The notes under the pieces were generated by a model. It saw nothing but the letters and a program-made list of their open reading frames with translations, did no database searches and had not been told where the DNA came from. The position numbers and the translations under genes are program-made. From Pseudomonas sp. IB20 (GTDB lineage: Bacteria > Pseudomonadota > Gammaproteobacteria > Pseudomonadales > Pseudomonadaceae), in NCBI RefSeq assembly GCF_009707325.1, contig NZ_CP046103.1:4474744-4538743 (forward strand): DNA of 64,000 nucleotides, written 5' to 3'. Of the stretch, positions 54,932 through 63,900 are shown piece by piece. Position 1 is the first letter of the stretch. Each line of letters starts with the position of its first letter.

Positions 54932-55690
54932 TCAGACGAAGGAATCGTCGTCGCCAAAAGAGGAGGAATCGTCGGCATAGTCGTTGTCGGCGAAGCTGTC
55001 GGAGTTGTCGCTGCCCCAATTGTCATTGCCGGCAAACTGCTGGTCATCGTTGCCGCCGCTGCTGTTGTCACTGGCGGGCGCCGGCTCTTCGCGGATGATT
55101 TCTTCCACCACTTGCGGCTGTTGCGAGTTGTGGTTGAACAAGCTGCTGATGCCTTCGGCTAGCATCACACCACCGGCCACGCCAGCGGCGGTTTTCAGCG
55201 CGCCACCGAGGAAGCCGCTGCCAATGGGCGCTGCGGGTGGTTGCTGGTAATTCTGCTGCGGGGCGCCGTAGTTCTGCTGCTGCGGCGCAGGCTGGCCAAA
55301 CTGAGGCCGCGCCGGTTCACGCCAGCCACCCGATGAAGGCGGGGCGCTTTGTGCGGGCTGCGAATCGCGAGAACCGCCGCCGCCAAAGATGCTCGACAGA
55401 AACCCGCCGCTGCTCGGTGCAGGCTGCGCAGTTTGTGATTTGGCCTGCTGCAACTCGTCCTGCAACTGCTGGATCTGCTGCGCCTGTTGCTTATTCTGCG
55501 CGTCGAGGCTTTTGATCGCGTGCTCTTGCACCAGGATCGACTGGGTCATGTAATACCCGGCGGCCGGTTGGCGAGTCATGTGCTCCTTGATCCGCGCTTC
55601 GGCCAGGGCGTCGCGGGGGGCTGAGTCCGTTTCGGCTTGCTGCAACCGTGAAAACAGTCCATCGATCAGGGTTTGCTCTTCGCTGTTCAT
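54932..55690 (-). CDS. DUF2076 family protein
   Basis: A 252-residue protein. The N-terminal MNSEEQTLIDGLFSRLQQAETDSAPRDALAEARIKEHMTRQPAAGYYMTQSILVQEHAIKSL is the DUF2076 region. A Gln-rich coiled coil (~60-95), a Pro/Gln/Gly-rich linker and a hydrophobic glycine-rich segment (GSGFLGGALKTAAGVAGGVMLAEGIS) follow. The C-terminal ~70 residues are Asp/Ser/Asn-rich, ending DDSFV. Its function is unknown; the hydrophobic segment suggests membrane or periplasmic association. Confidence 0.88.
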   Translation of the reverse strand: MNSEEQTLIDGLFSRLQQAETDSAPRDALAEARIKEHMTRQPAAGYYMTQSILVQEHAIKSLDAQNKQQAQQIQQLQDELQQAKSQTAQPAPSSGGFLSSIFGGGGSRDSQPAQSAPPSSGGWREPARPQFGQPAPQQQNYGAPQQNYQQPPAAPIGSGFLGGALKTAAGVAGGVMLAEGISSLFNHNSQQPQVVEEIIREEPAPASDNSSGGNDDQQFAGNDNWGSDNSDSFADNDYADDSSSFGDDDSFV

Positions 55691-55861
55691 GGCGACCTCG
55701 TTAGATTGCCGGTAAAAATCATGGGCCCGCCTGTACTCAAGCGAGCTACGCGCTAGTTATGGGGCTGTTACCAGACGTTTCAATGGTCTTTACGCAAGGT
55801 TTACGTTTGCTTACGGCTAGTCATGATCGGTTAAAGTGTGGGCCTTGCTTTTAGGCCTGTG

Positions 55862-56530
55862 ATGAACCTGATGAATCCGTTAGACGTATTGCGCGACTCC
55901 TTCCGTTTCACCCAACGCAACCTGGGCGCCATCGTCCAGCTGTGCCTGCCGTTGGTGATCCTCGAAGCCCTGCTGCAGCAAGTGCTCGACCACACGCTCG
56001 GCCCGGATGCCTTCCCCGGTTACAGCGTCATCGTGGGGTTGTTGGTGTACCCGCTGTACACCGGCGCGCTGATCCTGTTTCTCGATGCACGTACCCGTGG
56101 CGAGTCGCCAAGCACTAAAGCTGTGTGGGCCATGGCCTTGGCCCTGTGGCCACGTTACGCCCTGCTGACGGCACTCAGCACATTGCTGATTCTGTTGGGC
56201 CTGTCGCTGTATTTCCTGCCGGGCCTGTGGCTGATGGTGGTGCTGGCGTTTGCCGAATACCTATTGGTGCTGCGCGGCATGCCGGCGCTGGAGGCAATGA
56301 AGGAAAGCTTTCGCCTGACCCGTGGGCATTTCTGGCGAATCCTGGTGTGCCTGCTGTGCGTGATGACGCCACTGTGGCTGCTCAAAGGCGCCAGCGTAGC
56401 GGCCTACCCTGATCCTGCGCCGCTGCTGGGCGTACTGATCGACAGCGCCCACAGCTTCCTGCAACTGTTTACCAGCGTGGTGCTATTCCGTTTATTCATG
56501 CTGATCGGTGGCGATGCCGACGCGCGGTGA
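55862..56530 (+). CDS. YciC/UPF0259-like membrane protein
   Basis: A 222-residue inner-membrane protein with about six hydrophobic helices and an N-terminal MNPLDVLRDSFRFTQRNLGAIVQLCLPLVILEALL opening. The family is of unknown function. The ATG at 55862 follows TAGG with 6-base spacing; an ATG three codons later is possible. It is 39 bases upstream of the EEP-family gene and may be cotranscribed with it. Confidence 0.75.
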   Translation: MNLMNPLDVLRDSFRFTQRNLGAIVQLCLPLVILEALLQQVLDHTLGPDAFPGYSVIVGLLVYPLYTGALILFLDARTRGESPSTKAVWAMALALWPRYALLTALSTLLILLGLSLYFLPGLWLMVVLAFAEYLLVLRGMPALEAMKESFRLTRGHFWRILVCLLCVMTPLWLLKGASVAAYPDPAPLLGVLIDSAHSFLQLFTSVVLFRLFMLIGGDADAR

Positions 56531-56569
56531 TATGCTCCTGCCACTCCTGAAACGCCATAAGCCGAGCCG

Positions 56570-57658
56570 ATGACCCGTTTATTGCGCATCACCCTGTTTA
56601 GCCTGTTGATCATCGCGGCCCTGCTCACGGCCCTGATCTACAGCCTGACCTGGCGCCCCGCCGACAAAGAAACCCTGCCCGTGAGCTGCGTCGCGCCCCG
56701 TGCGCCGACCTTGCTGCCCGGGCAGGCGCTCAAGGTCATGACCTGGAACGTGCAATACCTGGCCGGCAAGAACTACGTGTTCAGGTACGACACCGCCAAC
56801 GGCAGCGGCCCGGACGACCGCCCCACCGTGGAAGACATGGCCTCAAGCCTGGACGAAGTGGCGCGGGTGATCCGCGACGAACAACCCGACATCCTGCTGT
56901 TGCAGGAGCTCGACGAAAACGCCAAACCGTCGCATTACCAGGACCAAATCGCACTGCTGCAGGAACGCCTGGTCGACCTCTACCCGTGCAGCGCCCAGGC
57001 CTTCGACTGGAAAGCCGACTTTGTGCCAGACCTGCATATCTTCGGCAGCGTCGGCCGCAAATTGGTGACCCTCAGCCGCTACCAGATCGAACACGCCGAA
57101 CGCCTGCAACTGCCGGTGTCCCCGGCCAACTTCATCAGCCGCCAGTTCCAACCCAAGCCTGCCTTGTTGCTGACCTACCTGCCACTGAGCGATGGCGGCC
57201 AACTGGCCGTGCTCAATACCCGCCTGGATGGCGACGTGCCGGGGCGCTCAGCAGTGCAGGAGCAAGCGAAGGCCACGGTGAAGTTGCTGGACAAGTTCGA
57301 AGGCCGTGGCACGCCCTGGCTGATCGGCGGGAGTTTCAACTTGCTGCCACTGGGGCAGTTCCTGCGCCTGGATGCCAGTAAGCGCGGGCAGTATTCGCCG
57401 GACAGTGAGCTGCATTTGTTGTGGGATAAATACCCGATGATCCCGAGTAACAGTGAGTCCAGCGGGATTGACCGTGAGAAATGGCTGACGAACTTCCCGA
57501 ATGACCCGAGCCTGGAAGGCCCGGATCGTACGTTGGATTACCTGTTTTACAGCCCACGGATCAAGCGGGTGGAGGCGAAGGTGCGGCAGGCGGATACGTT
57601 GCGTATCTCCAATCATTTGCCGGTGATTGCGCGGTTTCTGCTGCCGGCTGCGCAATAA
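56570..57658 (+). CDS. EEP-family hydrolase with degenerate active site
   Basis: A 362-residue protein with an N-terminal transmembrane helix (LLRITLFSLLIIAALLTALIYSL) and an endonuclease/exonuclease/phosphatase fold. Intact family residues are N60 in MTWNVQYL, E113 in LQELDEN, N257 and D323. However NTHL reads NTRL (R218), GDFN reads GSFN (S255), and SDHLPV reads SNHLPV (N348), so three catalytic positions are replaced while the scaffold is conserved. It may be inactive or have a non-enzymatic role. Confidence 0.85.
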   Translation: MTRLLRITLFSLLIIAALLTALIYSLTWRPADKETLPVSCVAPRAPTLLPGQALKVMTWNVQYLAGKNYVFRYDTANGSGPDDRPTVEDMASSLDEVARVIRDEQPDILLLQELDENAKPSHYQDQIALLQERLVDLYPCSAQAFDWKADFVPDLHIFGSVGRKLVTLSRYQIEHAERLQLPVSPANFISRQFQPKPALLLTYLPLSDGGQLAVLNTRLDGDVPGRSAVQEQAKATVKLLDKFEGRGTPWLIGGSFNLLPLGQFLRLDASKRGQYSPDSELHLLWDKYPMIPSNSESSGIDREKWLTNFPNDPSLEGPDRTLDYLFYSPRIKRVEAKVRQADTLRISNHLPVIARFLLPAAQ

Positions 57659-57674
57659 CCAACACCACAAAATC

Positions 57675-57780
57675 TATGTAGGAGCTGGCTTGTGTGGGAG
57701 CTGGCTTGCCTGCGATAGCATCGCCGCGGTGTAACTGAAAAACCGCATCGTCTGCATCGCAGGCAAGCCAGCTCCCACAG
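57675..57780. repeat. REP cluster between the EEP gene and hrpB
   Basis: Two forward REP halves (GTAGGAGCTGGCTTG and GTGGGAGCTGGCTTGCCTG) precede an inverted CAGGCAAGCCAGCTCCCAC, between convergent genes. Confidence 0.9.
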
Positions 57781-57796
57781 TTGTTCTTTGTCGTGG

Positions 57797-60304
57797 CTAT
57801 TTGCGGGGTTTGATCCTCGCCGTCGCCTCCGCCACCAACGGGTCATCCGGCCAATAGTGCTTCGGATACCGCCCCTTCAAATCCTTCTTCACCTCGGCAT
57901 ACGTGCTGCGCCAGAAGTTTGCCAGATCCTGCGTCACCTGCACCGGCCGTCGCGCCGGGGACAGCAGGTGCAACTTCACCACCTGACGCCCACCGGCAAT
58001 ACGCGGCGTGTCCGCCAGCCCGAACAATTCCTGCAAGCGCACCGCCAGAATCGGCGGCTGCTCGCTGTAGTCCAGGCGCACCGAGGAGCCAGACGGCACT
58101 TTCACATGCTGCGGCGCCAGCTCGTCAAGGCGCTGGGGCAGCGGCCACGGCAGCAGGTTGTGCAGGAAACTGGAGATATCCAGGTTGGCGAAATGGCTCA
58201 GGCGCGAGACTTTGCCCAAGTAGGGCATCAGCCAGTGCTCCAGGCTGGCGAGCAAGGCTTTGTCGCTGATATCTGGCCATTCGCTGGTTTTGCCGGCGTC
58301 CAGCTGGCGCAGCAGCATGACGCGGGCCTGCCATTGGCGCAGTTCAGGCGTCCACGGCAGCAGCTCCAGGCCTTTGCGGCGCACCAGGTTCACCAGCGCC
58401 TGGCTGCGTGCGGACTCGTCCAGCCCAGTCAATGGTTCACGGCTCAGCACCAGTTCGCCGACTTTGCGCTGGCGTTCAGCGCGCAGTACGCCTTCACGCT
58501 CATCCCAGTCCAATTGGTCGACATTGCGCACCTGCTCGGCGAGTACGTTATCGAACAACGCTGGATCAAAATCAGCCGCGAGGTAGATGCGTTCTTCGCG
58601 CTGGCCCTGGCGGCTGCCGAGGTCGGCGATGACCAACCAGGGTTGTTTCATCAGGCTGTCGGCCTCGGCGAACAGCGCGGCGCGGCCGTTGGCCAGGCGG
58701 TATTCGGCGCCACCGGGGCGACGTTGCTGGGCGACGCGGTCCGGGTAGGCCAGCGCGAGCAAGGCGCCGAGCCAGCGTGGGTGGTCCGGGTCGGCGACGG
58801 ACTGAGTCGCGTGACCTCTTAAATAGCCACGGTATTGCCGAGCCAGTTGCTTGGCTCGTTGCACGCCACCTTGGGTGCCACGCGCGCGCTCTTCGCCGGA
58901 CATCAGCGCCAAGCGGCTGTGCAAATCCGCGCCGCCACCGCGCATGATGTCGCGCTCACCCAACAGCGCGGCGACATCACAGGCAGTCGCCGCCAGCCCC
59001 AAGTCCTGCCCGCGCAGCAACAGGTGGGCAATACGCGGATGCGCCGGCAGCTCGGCCATCTTCTGGCCATGGGCTGTGAGTTTGTCGTCATTCAAAGCGC
59101 CGAGGCGCACCAGCAAATCCTGGGCCTGGGCATACGCGGCAGTCGGCGGCACGTCCAGCCACACCAGCTGCGTGGGCGTGACGCCCCAGCGCGCCAGTTG
59201 CAAGGCCAAGCCGGCGAGGTCGGCGGCGAGGATTTCCGCGCTGCCGTAGGCCGCCAAGCCTTCATGTTGGTCCTCGGACCACAACCGATAACACACGCCG
59301 GGCTCCAGGCGCCCTGCCCGACCGGCGCGCTGGGTGGCGCTGGCGCGAGAGATACGCTGAGTGTCGAGGCGGGTCATGCCGCTGCCGGGGTCGAAACGCG
59401 GCACCCGCGCTAACCCGGCGTCGATGACCACGCGCACGCCATTGATGGTCAGGCTGGTCTCGGCGATGTTGGTGGCCAGCACCACTTTGCGTTTGCCGGC
59501 CGGTGCCGGGTCGATGGCGGCGCGTTGCGCATTGAGGTCCAACTCGCCATGCAACGGGCACAGCAGCACATCGGGCCGATCACCCAAGGCGTCGACCAAC
59601 TGCTGGTTAACGCGGCGAATCTCCGCCTGCCCAGGCAGAAACACCAGAATGCTGCCGGTCTCGTCATGCACGGCGTCGAGGATAGTTTGCACTACGCGCG
59701 GCTCGATAAACTCACCGGCCTGATACGGCCGGCCCCAGCGCATCTGCACCGGGAACATGCGCCCTTCGCTGCGCAAAATCGGCGCGTCATCCAGCAGGCC
59801 GGACAGGCGCTCGCCTTCGAGGGTGGCGGACATCAGCAGGATTTTCAGCGGTTGTTCATCGCGAAACAGGTCGCGGCCGTTGAGGCTCAGGGCCAGCGCC
59901 AGGTCGGCGTCGAGGCTGCGCTCGTGGAACTCGTCGAAGATCAACAGGCCCACGCCGTCCAACGCCGGGTCGTCCTGCAAGCGGCGGGTGAGGATGCCTT
60001 CGGTGACCACTTCGATGCGCGTGTTGGGGCCGACCTTGCTGTCGAGGCGGATGCGATAACCGACGGTTTCACCGACCTTTTCACCCAGCTCACTGGCCAG
60101 GCGTTCGGCGGCGGCGCGTGCGGCCAGGCGCCGAGGTTCGAGCATCAGGATGGTCTGCCCGGCCAGCCACGGCTCGTTTAATAAGGCCAAGGGCACGCGG
60201 GTGGTTTTACCGGCGCCAGGCGGCGCTTCCAGCACGGCTTCATGGCGAATCGCCAAGGCGTCACGCAAGGCGGGTAAAACATCATCGATTGGCAACGAAT
60301 TCAT
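57797..60304 (-). CDS. hrpB: ATP-dependent helicase HrpB
   Basis: An 835-residue DEAH/RHA-family helicase. Motif I is APPGAGKTT, motif II is FDEFHERSLD, motif III is MSATLEG and motif VI is QRAGRAGR. The HA2 domain and the HrpB C-terminal domain (LDYSEQPPILAVRLQELFGL...RRPVQVTQDLANFWRSTYAEVKKDLKGRYPKHYWPDDPL) complete it. Its substrates are not well known. The ATG at 60304 gives the family start MNSLPIDDVLPAL; an upstream frame extension is not supported. Confidence 0.95.
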   Translation of the reverse strand: MNSLPIDDVLPALRDALAIRHEAVLEAPPGAGKTTRVPLALLNEPWLAGQTILMLEPRRLAARAAAERLASELGEKVGETVGYRIRLDSKVGPNTRIEVVTEGILTRRLQDDPALDGVGLLIFDEFHERSLDADLALALSLNGRDLFRDEQPLKILLMSATLEGERLSGLLDDAPILRSEGRMFPVQMRWGRPYQAGEFIEPRVVQTILDAVHDETGSILVFLPGQAEIRRVNQQLVDALGDRPDVLLCPLHGELDLNAQRAAIDPAPAGKRKVVLATNIAETSLTINGVRVVIDAGLARVPRFDPGSGMTRLDTQRISRASATQRAGRAGRLEPGVCYRLWSEDQHEGLAAYGSAEILAADLAGLALQLARWGVTPTQLVWLDVPPTAAYAQAQDLLVRLGALNDDKLTAHGQKMAELPAHPRIAHLLLRGQDLGLAATACDVAALLGERDIMRGGGADLHSRLALMSGEERARGTQGGVQRAKQLARQYRGYLRGHATQSVADPDHPRWLGALLALAYPDRVAQQRRPGGAEYRLANGRAALFAEADSLMKQPWLVIADLGSRQGQREERIYLAADFDPALFDNVLAEQVRNVDQLDWDEREGVLRAERQRKVGELVLSREPLTGLDESARSQALVNLVRRKGLELLPWTPELRQWQARVMLLRQLDAGKTSEWPDISDKALLASLEHWLMPYLGKVSRLSHFANLDISSFLHNLLPWPLPQRLDELAPQHVKVPSGSSVRLDYSEQPPILAVRLQELFGLADTPRIAGGRQVVKLHLLSPARRPVQVTQDLANFWRSTYAEVKKDLKGRYPKHYWPDDPLVAEATARIKPRK

Positions 60305-60403
60305 ACTGGCTCCAAAGCAGAGCGGCGAGTATAACGGCGAACTGCCGGATGCCGGTGTTGGTCTCAACACCTGCACCGGCTTGGGCTGTGAATGCAGTCA
60401 ACG

Positions 60404-60482
60404 GTGGGAGCTGGCATGCCTGCGATAGCGGTGGGTCAGCCAGCCAATGTGGCACTGATACACGTCAAGCCAGCTCCCACAT
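60404..60482. repeat. REP pair between hrpB and a lipoprotein gene
   Basis: GTGGGAGCTGGCATGCCTG and the inverted CAAGCCAGCTCCCAC form a doublet between the divergent genes. Confidence 0.85.
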
Positions 60483-60546
60483 TAGAGCGGCGACGCTCCA
60501 CAGAATTGTCATATAGTCCCGTATCAACCGTGTTCAGGAGATTTTC

Positions 60547-60966
60547 ATGCGTATCGCTTCCCGTGTCATCGGCGGTGTCCTCGCCGTCAGCCTGCTGAGC
60601 CAACTGACCGCCTGCGGTTCGATTTTCTACCCGGACCGCCGGGGCCAGATCGACGGCAAGATCGACCCGACCATTGCCGTGCTCGACGCCGTGGGCCTGC
60701 TGTTCTATGTGATCCCGGGCCTGATCGCGTTTGGCGTGGACTTCGCCACCGGCGCCATCTATTTCGAGCCGGGCAAGACCGCCCAAGTCGCCCCCGAGAA
60801 ACTGCGCGAAGCCATCGGCGCCGACGGCAAAGTCGACAACGCCAAGCTGCAAACCATCATCCAGAAGGAAACCGGCCGCACCCTGCCGCTGGACGACCCG
60901 CGCATGATCCAGTTCAAGGGCAGCGTGCAACAACTCGCGTCCCTGGGCCTGCAACCCGCCGCTTAA
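60547..60966 (+). CDS. YceK-like lipoprotein
   Basis: A 139-residue protein with signal peptide MRIASRVIGGVLAVSLLSQLTAC; lipobox LTAC. The mature part has a short hydrophobic segment (VLDAVGLLFYVIPGLIAFGVDFATGAIYF), resembling YidQ/YceK-type inner-membrane lipoproteins. AGGAGA before the ATG supports the start. It is 9 bases upstream of the fieF-like gene and likely cotranscribed. Confidence 0.78.
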   Translation: MRIASRVIGGVLAVSLLSQLTACGSIFYPDRRGQIDGKIDPTIAVLDAVGLLFYVIPGLIAFGVDFATGAIYFEPGKTAQVAPEKLREAIGADGKVDNAKLQTIIQKETGRTLPLDDPRMIQFKGSVQQLASLGLQPAA

Positions 60967-60975
60967 GGACCGTTT

Positions 60976-62031
60976 ATGACCAGTCCCGAACACGCCAGGC
61001 TCTTGCGCCTGGCCACCCGCGCCTCCGTGGGCGTGGCCTCTGCGCTGATTATCACCAAGGCCATCGCCTGGTGGCTCAGTGGCTCGGTGAGCATGCTCGC
61101 CGGGTTGACCGACTCGCTGCTCGACGGCGTGACCTCGCTGCTGAATTTGCTCGCGGTGCATTACGCGCTGCGCCCGGCTGATGATGACCACCGCTATGGG
61201 CATGGCAAGGCTGAATCACTGGCAGGCATGGCCCAGGCGCTGTTTATCGCCGGCAGTGCGGCGTTGATCGCGTACCAGGCGTACCAACGTTTGCAGCATC
61301 CGGAACCGGTCGGCGCGCCGTGGCTGAGCATCGGTGTGATTGTGTTTTCGCTGGTGATGACCGTGGCGCTGCTGATGCTGCAACACCGGGTGATCCGCGA
61401 AACCGGCTCCAACGCGGTGCGCGCGGACTCGCTGCATTACCGCTCGGATTTGCTGCTCAACGGCAGCATCCTGATAGCGCTGGTGTTGGCAGCGTTTGGT
61501 TTCCATCAGGTAGACCCATGGTTCGGCCTGGGGATTGCCGCCTACATCCTATGGAGCGCCATCCAGATCGCCCGGGAAAGCTTTGCGGTGTTGATGGATG
61601 AGGAGCTGCCGCCGGACGTGAGCCAGCACATGCTCGAACTGGCGCAGAGTGTGCCGGGCGTGTTGGGTGCGCATGATTTGCGCACGCGCATTTCCGGCAG
61701 CCACTGGTTTGTGCAGTTGCACCTGGAATTGCCGGGGGAATTGTCGCTGTCAGTGGCCCACGGCATCAGCGATCAGGCCGCCGATGCCATTCACAAGGCC
61801 TACCCGCGCGCCGAAGTGCTGGTGCATGCGGATCCTGCGGATCAGCCACAAGGGGCAAGCGTGCCCATGCACCTGATACCCACGACTGGTGAGGCAGTTG
61901 CCCTGGGCCTGACGGTAGGTTTGCACCACCGCAGGGTCCGGGGCGTAGGTGACGGTGCGTGGGTCGAAACCACTTTGTTGCACCGCCCAGCGATAACAAT
62001 CGTAGCCGTCCTGCTGCACTTGAGCCGGTGA
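60976..62031 (+). CDS. fieF: FieF-like cation diffusion facilitator with an aberrant C-terminal tail
   Basis: A 351-residue frame, where FieF proteins are usually about 300 residues. Residues ~1-290 carry the complete CDF core: six helices, LTDSLLDGVTSLLNLLAVHYALRPADDDHRYGHGKAESLAG, and the second metal-site motif DSLHYRSDLLLNG. The end VLVHADPADQPQ is family-like. Beyond it the frame runs for about 60 residues through the antisense strand of the convergent DUF6515 gene (HRRVRGVGDGAW...). The native stop thus appears lost. Family members export Fe(II) or Zn(II). Confidence 0.78.
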   Translation: MTSPEHARLLRLATRASVGVASALIITKAIAWWLSGSVSMLAGLTDSLLDGVTSLLNLLAVHYALRPADDDHRYGHGKAESLAGMAQALFIAGSAALIAYQAYQRLQHPEPVGAPWLSIGVIVFSLVMTVALLMLQHRVIRETGSNAVRADSLHYRSDLLLNGSILIALVLAAFGFHQVDPWFGLGIAAYILWSAIQIARESFAVLMDEELPPDVSQHMLELAQSVPGVLGAHDLRTRISGSHWFVQLHLELPGELSLSVAHGISDQAADAIHKAYPRAEVLVHADPADQPQGASVPMHLIPTTGEAVALGLTVGLHHRRVRGVGDGAWVETTLLHRPAITIVAVLLHLSR

Positions 62032-62954
62032 TTGGCCGTTGGCCGGGTAGGCCACTACGTCATAACCGTTGCCTTGCGGCGCGGGCTGGGGCGTCGGCAC
62101 TTCTGTCGGTGGTTGCACCACCACGTACTGCTGAGTGGCGTTTTCATAGGTGTAATACGAACCGGCCGCGAGGAAGAACAGCGCGCTGCCCACCCACACT
62201 TCCCGCGCGTAGTCGGGCAGGTATTGCACGCGGATGCCGTATGGCGGCGTCACCACCTCATAGCGCGGGCCTTGCGGGCGATACCAGTAGCCGCCGGAAA
62301 AGAAATAATCCTGGCCACGGTAAGGCACGCGGTAATTGCGGTCGGGGAAACGGTCGACCATGTAGCCCGGACGGTATTGCGGGCCAGGGCCCCAGCCATT
62401 GCCATGCCCATTCGGGCGACCTGGCCAGTGGTTGTCATTGGGGTGGCCATTGTTGAAGCCGCCACCGTTATTACCCGGGCGCGAACCTGGGCCGTCGGCC
62501 TCCCAATGCGGGTTGCCGTCGTTGCGTCGCGGGATGTCGCGGTAGTAACCCTGGCGCGGTTCTTGGGTCTGGCGCACGGTGTCCGGGCGACCTTGGATCG
62601 GCAGGTTATTCGCAGGCGCAGGCGCTGGCCGGGTCTGCTCGGCACCTTGCGGGCGGCCTTGCCACTGCCCGCCGCCGTGCGGCTGTTGCTCGGCGCGATC
62701 AACGTGCTGGTTCTGCGGGCGCGGTTGATTGTTCTGGCGGTTGTGTCAACGTGCTGGTTCTGCGGGCGCGGTTGATTGTTCTGCGGCCGTGGTTGGTTAT
62801 TTTGCGGGCGCGGCTGTTCGCTACCTTGCCGTCCGCCTTCGGGACCTCTTTCATGCTGACCGCCCCCTTCAGAGCGCGGGTCGTCGGCCAATACTTGCGT
62901 GCCGACGCTCATCATCAGCAAACCTACACCTGCCATACGCCAGATGCGCTTCAT
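61750..62954 (-). pseudogene. Frameshifted DUF6515 family secreted protein
   Basis: The N half encodes a signal peptide (MKRIWRMAGVGLLMMSVGTQVLADD) and a QPRPQN-rich repeat region. The C half, in another frame, encodes the conserved DUF6515 domain (DYFFSGGYWYRPQGPRYEVVTPPYGIRVQYLP...YEN...CYRWAVQQSGFDP...NCLTSRGYQV). A 47-bp tandem duplication at about 62701-62794 shifts the frame in the repeat region; removing one copy would rejoin the halves. The 3' end also runs past the family end into the antisense of the fieF-like gene, so its native stop appears lost too. Confidence 0.82.
62701..62794. repeat. 47-bp tandem duplication causing the DUF6515 frameshift
   Basis: The sequence AACGTGCTGGTTCTGCGGGC starting at 62701 recurs at 62748. 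The period of 47 is not a multiple of 3. It lies in the low-complexity QPRPQN coding repeats. Confidence 0.88.
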
Positions 62955-63080
62955 GCTATTCCTCACTGCGGATAAGGGCCTAGAACGTCCGGCCTCATAG
63001 ATGAGACTGGAAAAGCCCCGCCCGGTTCTGAGAGAGGTTATCAGTCACGAGCGTTATTTTCGTAGGTAAAAAACGCACAC

Positions 63081-63113
63081 AAAAGAAAAGGGGTGACCCG
63101 TCGGCCACCCCTT
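63081..63113 (-). terminator. Terminator-like hairpin upstream of the DUF6515 gene
   Basis: On the minus strand AAGGGGTG and CACCCCTT pair around a 10-base loop, followed by TTTTCTTTT. The orientation would end minus-strand transcripts before the DUF6515 gene, which is unexpected unless it is an attenuator or ends another small RNA. Confidence 0.6.
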
Positions 63114-63195
63114 GAGAATTTCGTCCGTGCTCAACGCTTTTGACGTTGGCTCACCTCACGCCGTCTTGTGGACAGTGTGCAGCCTGGAGGCCGGC

Positions 63196-63285
63196 TCAAC
63201 CCTGTTGGGGCGGCGGCCGCAGCGGGCCTGATTGGGCTCGCTGTAAGTGGACTGTTGTCCAGGCGGTGATTCTGTTGGTAATCAT
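63196..63285 (-). CDS. Candidate 29-residue leader peptide
   Basis: The frame starts at an ATG (63283-63285) and reads MITNRITAWTTVHLQRAQSG followed by PLRPPPQQG before a TGA. The PPP triplet could slow ribosomes. Its stop lies about 80 bases before the terminator-like hairpin at 63081-63113, and a TTGACG promoter-like box lies upstream at 63321-63326. This layout resembles an attenuation leader, but no strong ribosome-binding site is visible. The 62955-63398 gap holds no other gene. Confidence 0.35.
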   Translation of the reverse strand: MITNRITAWTTVHLQRAQSGPLRPPPQQG

Positions 63286-63398
63286 AGGCTCGGCGTGCCG
63301 ACAGATGATTGCGAAGATTGCGTCAATAAACAGTGCTTGCGCAATTTTTAACCCTTCATAGATAATTCACCGCAATAGTTACGACAAAGGCCAACCCA

Positions 63399-63878
63399 AT
63401 GAGCAAGCTTGACCGATACGATCTGAGTATTTTGGCGGAATTGCAGCGCGACGCGAGGATCTCCAACCAGGAGTTGGCCGAGCGCATCGGCCTGTCACCG
63501 TCGCCCTGCTCACGCCGGGTCAAGCAGCTGGAAGACGACGGCTACATCGCGCGCCAGGTCGCCTTGCTCGACCGCAAGATGCTCGGCCTGAGCCTCACGG
63601 CTTATGTGCTGATCGGCATGGACCGCCACACACCCGAGCGTTTCGAGAACTTCGAGGCCGCCATCCGCACCCTTCCGCAAGTGCTGGAGTGCAGTTTGGT
63701 GACCGGGATGGATGCTGACTATCAGTTGAAAGTGGTGGTGCCGGACATGGACCACTACCAGAAACTGCTGCTGGGGCATTTGACCCGTATTGAAGGCGTG
63801 ACCAGCGTGCGCTCGAGCTTTGTGCTCAACCAGGTGCTCAACAGCACCGAGCTGCCGCTGACGCACCTGCGGACCTGA
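63399..63878 (+). CDS. Lrp/AsnC-family regulator
   Basis: A 159-residue regulator. The HTH is at about residues 2-50 (LDRYDLSILAELQRDARISNQELAERIGLSPSPCSRRVKQLEDDGYI) and the RAM domain follows (LTAYVLIGMDRHTPERFENFEAAIRTLPQVLECSLVTGMDADYQLKVVVPDMDHY). The ISNQELAERIGLSPSPCSRRVKQLE pattern is close to Lrp/BkdR-type proteins. Its target genes are not in the window. The ribosome-binding site is weak (CCAACCCAATG). Confidence 0.9.
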   Translation: MSKLDRYDLSILAELQRDARISNQELAERIGLSPSPCSRRVKQLEDDGYIARQVALLDRKMLGLSLTAYVLIGMDRHTPERFENFEAAIRTLPQVLECSLVTGMDADYQLKVVVPDMDHYQKLLLGHLTRIEGVTSVRSSFVLNQVLNSTELPLTHLRT

Positions 63879-63900
63879 TCTCAAGAGCACTGAAGATCAA

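Noticed and set aside
57797..60304. Long antisense frames opposite hrpB
   Set aside because: They lack ribosome-binding sites and recognisable motifs, and are typical GC-rich shadows.
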